A stretch of 9,604 nt of DNA from Gemmatimonadota bacterium (lineage in GTDB: Bacteria; GCA-2686955). Positions 6,746-9,604 of this stretch are shown in pieces. Made by a program: the position numbers and the translations under genes. Every line of letters starts with the position of its first letter. The first letter of the stretch is position 1. The notes below the pieces were generated by a model. That model did no database searches. It was not told the origin of the DNA and saw nothing but the letters and a program-made list of their open reading frames with translations. The DNA lies in the NCBI GenBank assembly GCA_026991065.1, contig JALXCG010000890.1, forward strand, positions 1-9,604, in the 5' to 3' direction.

Positions 6746-6750
6746 CTTCC

Positions 6751-7251
6751 ATGAACAACTCACAGACAGTCGAAGCGCTGATTCGAACTCTCGAAGAGGC
6801 GATCGTCGATCATCGACTCCTGCTGCGCATCGCCCGCGAAGAGCAGGAAGCGATTGTTGCCGGCGATCTGCCGCAGGTGGAAACGGCCACTTGGCGCAAA
6901 GAGGAGGTCGCGGGCCGGCTGCGCGCGCTGGCACCACGGCAGAAGACACTCATGCGGCAAGCGCTCGACGACGACCGCTCCCCCCCCAGCGTGACCCGCG
7001 TAATTCAATCTCTGCCCGACTCTGCGGCGCGCGTCGCCCTGCGCCGCCAACGTGACGAGTTGCGCCTGCTGATCCAGTCACTCGACCGCACGCAACGAAT
7101 CACCAGCCGTTTGCTGTTGCGTGCGTTGCATTTCGCGGACTCTTCAGTGCGTTTGCTCAAACAGGTCCCCGACGCCAATCCAACCTACGCGCCCGCCGGC
7201 AACCTGCAGGAGAAACCCGGCGAACGCTACTTGATGGATCGCCGCGCCTAG
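6751..7251 (+). CDS. flgN: FlgN-family export chaperone for FlgK/FlgL
   Basis: A 166-residue cytoplasmic, mostly helical protein, slightly longer than the ~140 residues of E. coli FlgN. FlgN binds the C-termini of FlgK and FlgL and brings them to the flagellar export gate. The N-terminus has the family pattern of a long helix (LIRTLEEAIVDHRLLLRIAREEQEAI) then a second helix with KEEV. The end, NPTYAPAG then a basic RYLMDRRA tail, is typical of FlgN-like proteins. Overall similarity is low, as is normal for this family, but the place directly before flgK and flgL supports the call. There is no flgM between flgJ and flgN. The gene contains a C8 run at 6980-6987. Confidence 0.82.
   Translation: MNNSQTVEALIRTLEEAIVDHRLLLRIAREEQEAIVAGDLPQVETATWRKEEVAGRLRALAPRQKTLMRQALDDDRSPPSVTRVIQSLPDSAARVALRRQRDELRLLIQSLDRTQRITSRLLLRALHFADSSVRLLKQVPDANPTYAPAGNLQEKPGERYLMDRRA
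6980..6987 (+). repeat. C8 homopolymer tract inside flgN
   Basis: Eight consecutive cytosines encode part of Ser-Pro-Pro near residue 78 of FlgN. A slip of one base would shift the frame. A second C8 tract lies in the next gene. In this GC-rich DNA one such run could occur by chance. Confidence 0.9.
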
Positions 7252-7257
7252 CGGCGA
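7239..7257 (+). promoter_or_regulatory. Hairpin over the flgN stop, directly upstream of flgK
   Basis: TCGCCGC (7239-7245) and GCGGCGA (7251-7257) form a perfect 7-bp stem with a GCCTA loop. The flgN stop TAG (7249-7251) lies in the loop and the first base of the 3' arm. The hairpin ends 7 nt before the flgK ATG, where a Shine-Dalgarno sequence would be expected, and no good one is seen. No T run follows, so it is not a typical terminator. A ribosome ending flgN would melt it, which would couple flgK translation to flgN. The function is inferred. Confidence 0.6.
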
Positions 7258-7264
7258 ATGAGCC

Positions 7265-8629
7265 ATGTCCCTGATCAACACACTACACAGCAGCGCTACT
7301 GGACTCTACACGTCGCAACTCAGACTTGACCTGACCGCGACCAATATTGCTCATGCGGATGACCCCGCGTACTCCCGTCAAAGAGCCACCGTGGAGAGCA
7401 TCGGCTACCGCAATGTCGCCGGCGGCTGGGTGGGAATGGGAATCCGCATCGCGGACATCACCCGCGCCCGGGACACCTTTCTTGATAGCCAGTATCGCAA
7501 CGATCTCGCGGACTCCTCGCGCTTCACCCATCTGGCGTCCAGCATGGAGCAGTTGGAGTCGATCTTCGACGAGCTTTCCGGGGCCGGACTGGGCTCGACG
7601 CTCGATGAGTTTTGGGATGGCTGGAATGACCTGGCCAACACTCCCACTGATGAGACCGCGCGCAGCAATCTGATCGGCGTGGCGATGCGTCTCGCTTCCG
7701 GTCTCAACAGCATCGACCAAAGCCTCGCGGACCAGGCAGCGACGACGGCGCAAGAGGTCACAAGCACGGTGACCGAAATCAACTCGCTCGCCGACAGAAT
7801 CGCGGCGCTCAATGGTGAGATCTCGACCGCATCCGGCTCCCCCCCCAATTCACTTCTTGATGAGCGCGATGCGCTTTTCGACCAACTGGCCCAACTTACC
7901 GACATCTCCGTAGGCGACAACACCAACGGCACCGTGACAGTACGCGCCAATGGTCTGGATCTGGTTGACGGGACCCACGCAAACTCGCTTGAGCTGCGCA
8001 CAACAAGCGACGGCAGCGGCCGGGTCCACCAGGTCATCTACAGCGATGACGGTACGCACCTCGAACCGCGCAGCGGCAAACTCAAAGCGCTGTTGGATGA
8101 ACAGGGAGACGTTCTGCCCTCCCTCAGCGACGATCTCGACGAGATCTCACGGTCCCTGATTAACGAGGTAAACACCATCCACCGCTCGGGCTATTCAGCG
8201 GACGGCTACTACAGCGGGCTCGACTTCTTCACCGGTGACTCCGCGGCAACCATATCGGTCAACCCCTATCTGGCGGACGATCCGAATCGAATCGCCAGTT
8301 CCGCCTCCGGGCTCCCGGGCGACAACGAAATCGCTTTGCAGATGGCCGCTCTGCGAGATCAACCGGTGGTCGGCAACCAGAGCATTGGCGATGCTTATGA
8401 TGGCTTGGTGTTGGCGGTCGGTGTCGCCAGCGGGGACGCCCAGTTTTCACTCGCCCTCGCCTCCTCGATCACCGCGCAGACGGAGATGCAGCGCGCGGCA
8501 GTCCAGGGCGTCAATATCGATGAAGAGATGGTCGATCTGATCAGCCTACAGAACGCTTATCAAGCCTCGGCACAAGTGGTTCAAACCGTCGACGAACTGT
8601 TGCAAAGCACCTTGGCGCTGGTGGGCTGA
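7265..8629 (+). CDS. flgK: Hook-filament junction protein FlgK (HAP1)
   Basis: A 454-residue secreted protein forming the first junction layer between hook and filament. The N-terminus (MSLINTLHSSATGLYTSQ) is followed by the FlgK signature NIAHADDPAYSRQRA (27-41). Conserved D1 segments follow: DTFLDSQYRND, then LDEFWDGWNDLANTPTDETARSNL and IAALNGEI with LLDERDALFDQLAQL. The C-terminus has VNIDEEMVDLISLQNAYQASAQVVQTVDELLQS. At 454 residues it is shorter than E. coli FlgK (547), so the variable surface domain is compact. It begins 13 bp after flgN with a weak ribosome binding site behind a hairpin. There are no cysteines. A C8 run lies at 7839-7846. Identification is very secure. Confidence 0.96.
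   Translation: MSLINTLHSSATGLYTSQLRLDLTATNIAHADDPAYSRQRATVESIGYRNVAGGWVGMGIRIADITRARDTFLDSQYRNDLADSSRFTHLASSMEQLESIFDELSGAGLGSTLDEFWDGWNDLANTPTDETARSNLIGVAMRLASGLNSIDQSLADQAATTAQEVTSTVTEINSLADRIAALNGEISTASGSPPNSLLDERDALFDQLAQLTDISVGDNTNGTVTVRANGLDLVDGTHANSLELRTTSDGSGRVHQVIYSDDGTHLEPRSGKLKALLDEQGDVLPSLSDDLDEISRSLINEVNTIHRSGYSADGYYSGLDFFTGDSAATISVNPYLADDPNRIASSASGLPGDNEIALQMAALRDQPVVGNQSIGDAYDGLVLAVGVASGDAQFSLALASSITAQTEMQRAAVQGVNIDEEMVDLISLQNAYQASAQVVQTVDELLQSTLALVG
7839..7846 (+). repeat. C8 homopolymer tract inside flgK
   Basis: Eight consecutive cytosines encode part of a Gly-Ser-Pro-Pro-Asn loop near residue 193 of FlgK. It is the second C8 tract within about 860 bp, and like that in flgN it encodes Ser-Pro-Pro. 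A slip would truncate FlgK and block filament assembly. Confidence 0.9.
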
Positions 8630-8643
8630 CCCCCGGCAGTGTC

Positions 8644-8653
8644 GGAGAGAAGG
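8644..8653 (+). promoter_or_regulatory. Ribosome binding site of flgL
   Basis: GGAGAGAAGG lies directly before the ATG at 8654, with GGAG ending 6 nt from it. Three GGA triplets (8644, 8652, 8658) surround the start, the kind of motif CsrA can bind, but there is no direct sign that CsrA acts here. Confidence 0.65.
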
Positions 8654-9604
8654 ATGCGGATCACCAACTTATCCAGAAAATATCAGATCGACAGCCAGAT
8701 TCAGGCGGGGCAGAAACGGATGCTCGAAGCCCAGGCTCAAGTTGCCGATGGCAAGCGCATCCACACGCTCTCCGACGATCCGGTCGCGCTTTCGAAGATC
8801 CTCGATCTCCAGTCGCGCATCCGCGCTACGGAACAGTATCAGAGGAATGCCGAGTATGGCGCATCGCTCCTTTCGGTAGCGTCCGATACTTTGGCCGAAG
8901 TCGAGAATCTGGTTATCAGTGCGCGTGACGCGGCAATCGATGCGGCCAACGCCACCACTGAAGAGGATGAGGCCAGAGCAATCGCCGAACAAGTGGCCAG
9001 CATCACGAGCCAGATCACCGCGCTCATGAACACCCAGCACAATGACCGCTACATATTCGGCGGTTACAACACCACAACACCGCCCTTTGCGACCGGTCAC
9101 GATGGAGAGGTGGTCTGGCAAGGGGACGATTCGCCGATCTTTGCGGCGACCGGTCCGGGCGGACTGAAGACCCAGATCAATATCGACGGCCGTCGCGCCG
9201 TTGCCGGCCGCCCAGCGATGATCGACAATGGCGATGTGGATCTCAACCCGGACATCGACACCACTACCAAACTCGCCGATCTGCACGACGGTGAGGGGGT
9301 GGCCATGGGGGCATTCGAGATCCATGATCGCTCCGGCAACGTGGTGCAGATCGATCTGATGGCCTCCCAGATCGACACGATCAGCGACCTCATCGATACC
9401 ATCAACACCGTGCCGGGTCTCGAAGTCAGCGCAGCGATCAATGCCGAGGGGACCGGGATCACGCTCACCGACACCTCCCCGAACCCCGATCCCGATCTGG
9501 GGCTCCAGGTACTCGAAGTCGATGATGGAACCACCGCCGCCGAGTTGGGAATCTGGGAAATCGCCGGTAGAAAAGATGGGATCGTCGTCGGCACCGATCT
9601 CAAT
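8654..9604 (+). CDS. flgL: Hook-filament junction protein FlgL (HAP3), 3' end outside window
   Basis: The frame is open from the ATG at 8654 to the window edge (317 codons). The N-terminus, MRITNLSRKYQIDSQIQAGQKRMLEAQAQVADGKRIHTLSDDPVA (SDDP at 40-43), is the flagellin-like D0/D1 helix of FlgL. The next part, ending at NTQHNDRYIFGGYNTTTPPF, is also classic FlgL. Residues ~205-290 hold an inserted segment (GAFEIHDRSGN..., then ISDLIDTINTVPGLEVSAAIN and ITLTDTS) resembling the flagellin 'hook IN' motif, followed by a GTTAAELGI-type stretch. E. coli FlgL ends at 317 residues, but here the C-terminal helix has not yet appeared, so the protein is larger than usual. FlgL sits on FlgK and joins it to the flagellin filament. 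It follows flgK by 24 bp. Confidence 0.94.
   Translation, partial: MRITNLSRKYQIDSQIQAGQKRMLEAQAQVADGKRIHTLSDDPVALSKILDLQSRIRATEQYQRNAEYGASLLSVASDTLAEVENLVISARDAAIDAANATTEEDEARAIAEQVASITSQITALMNTQHNDRYIFGGYNTTTPPFATGHDGEVVWQGDDSPIFAATGPGGLKTQINIDGRRAVAGRPAMIDNGDVDLNPDIDTTTKLADLHDGEGVAMGAFEIHDRSGNVVQIDLMASQIDTISDLIDTINTVPGLEVSAAINAEGTGITLTDTSPNPDPDLGLQVLEVDDGTTAAELGIWEIAGRKDGIVVGTDLN

Noticed and set aside
7252-7264. Sigma-28 promoter for flgK
   Set aside because: No TAAA-N15-GCCGATAA-like pattern was found in the gap or near the end of flgN.
7258-7329. Small frame starting at ATG 7258, overlapping the flgK start
   Set aside because: It gives only a 23-codon product out of frame with flgK and lacks a ribosome binding site; probably chance.
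8669-9325. Minus-strand open frame (218 codons) opposite flgL
   Set aside because: It mirrors the flgL frame, whose protein is clearly FlgL; no family resemblance is seen on the other strand.

Overview
The window is one stretch of a flagellar gene cluster from a Gram-negative-type (diderm) motile bacterium with GC-rich DNA. All convincing genes lie on the + strand. FlgH (L ring) and FlgI (P ring) imply an outer membrane and a peptidoglycan layer. A near-perfect sigma-54 promoter, a FlgJ carrying an SLT lytic-transglycosylase domain, and a FlgL with a flagellin 'hook IN' insertion fit deltaproteobacteria-like or FCB-group-like lineages better than enterobacteria. The sequence alone does not fix the phylum.

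Layout: (1) 1-1626 holds the 3' end of a FapA/DUF342-type gene, overlapping by 4 bp a gene for a GAF plus degenerate-GGDEF protein. (2) 1627-1839 is the only sizeable gap. It carries a sigma-54 -24/-12 promoter (1748-1763) with a perfect 6+1+6 palindrome ending on its -24 GG. (3) 1840-3417 encodes the rod proteins FlgF and FlgG. (4) 3431-5841 encodes FlgA, FlgH and FlgI, for P- and L-ring assembly. (5) 5841-6731 encodes FlgJ, a rod-binding and peptidoglycan-cleaving protein. (6) 6751-9604 encodes the export chaperone FlgN and the hook-filament junction proteins FlgK and FlgL; flgL runs off the right edge.

How the genes fit together: FlgF and FlgG complete the rod. FlgJ caps the rod and opens the peptidoglycan. 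FlgA helps FlgI form the P ring, and FlgH forms the L ring. FlgN carries FlgK and FlgL to the export gate, where they leave to form the hook-filament junction. From flgF to flgL the genes are closely packed (two 1-bp TGATG overlaps, one zero gap, other gaps 13-54 bp), so one sigma-54-driven operon is the simplest reading.

No RNA genes, mobile elements or CRISPR arrays were seen, and I see no wholly new system. The points worth checking are the degenerate GGDEF protein, the FlgH without a lipobox, a FlgA that is the only cysteine-containing flg product, the FlgJ-SLT fusion, a 7-bp hairpin in place of an obvious ribosome binding site before flgK, paired C8 tracts, and the promoter palindrome.
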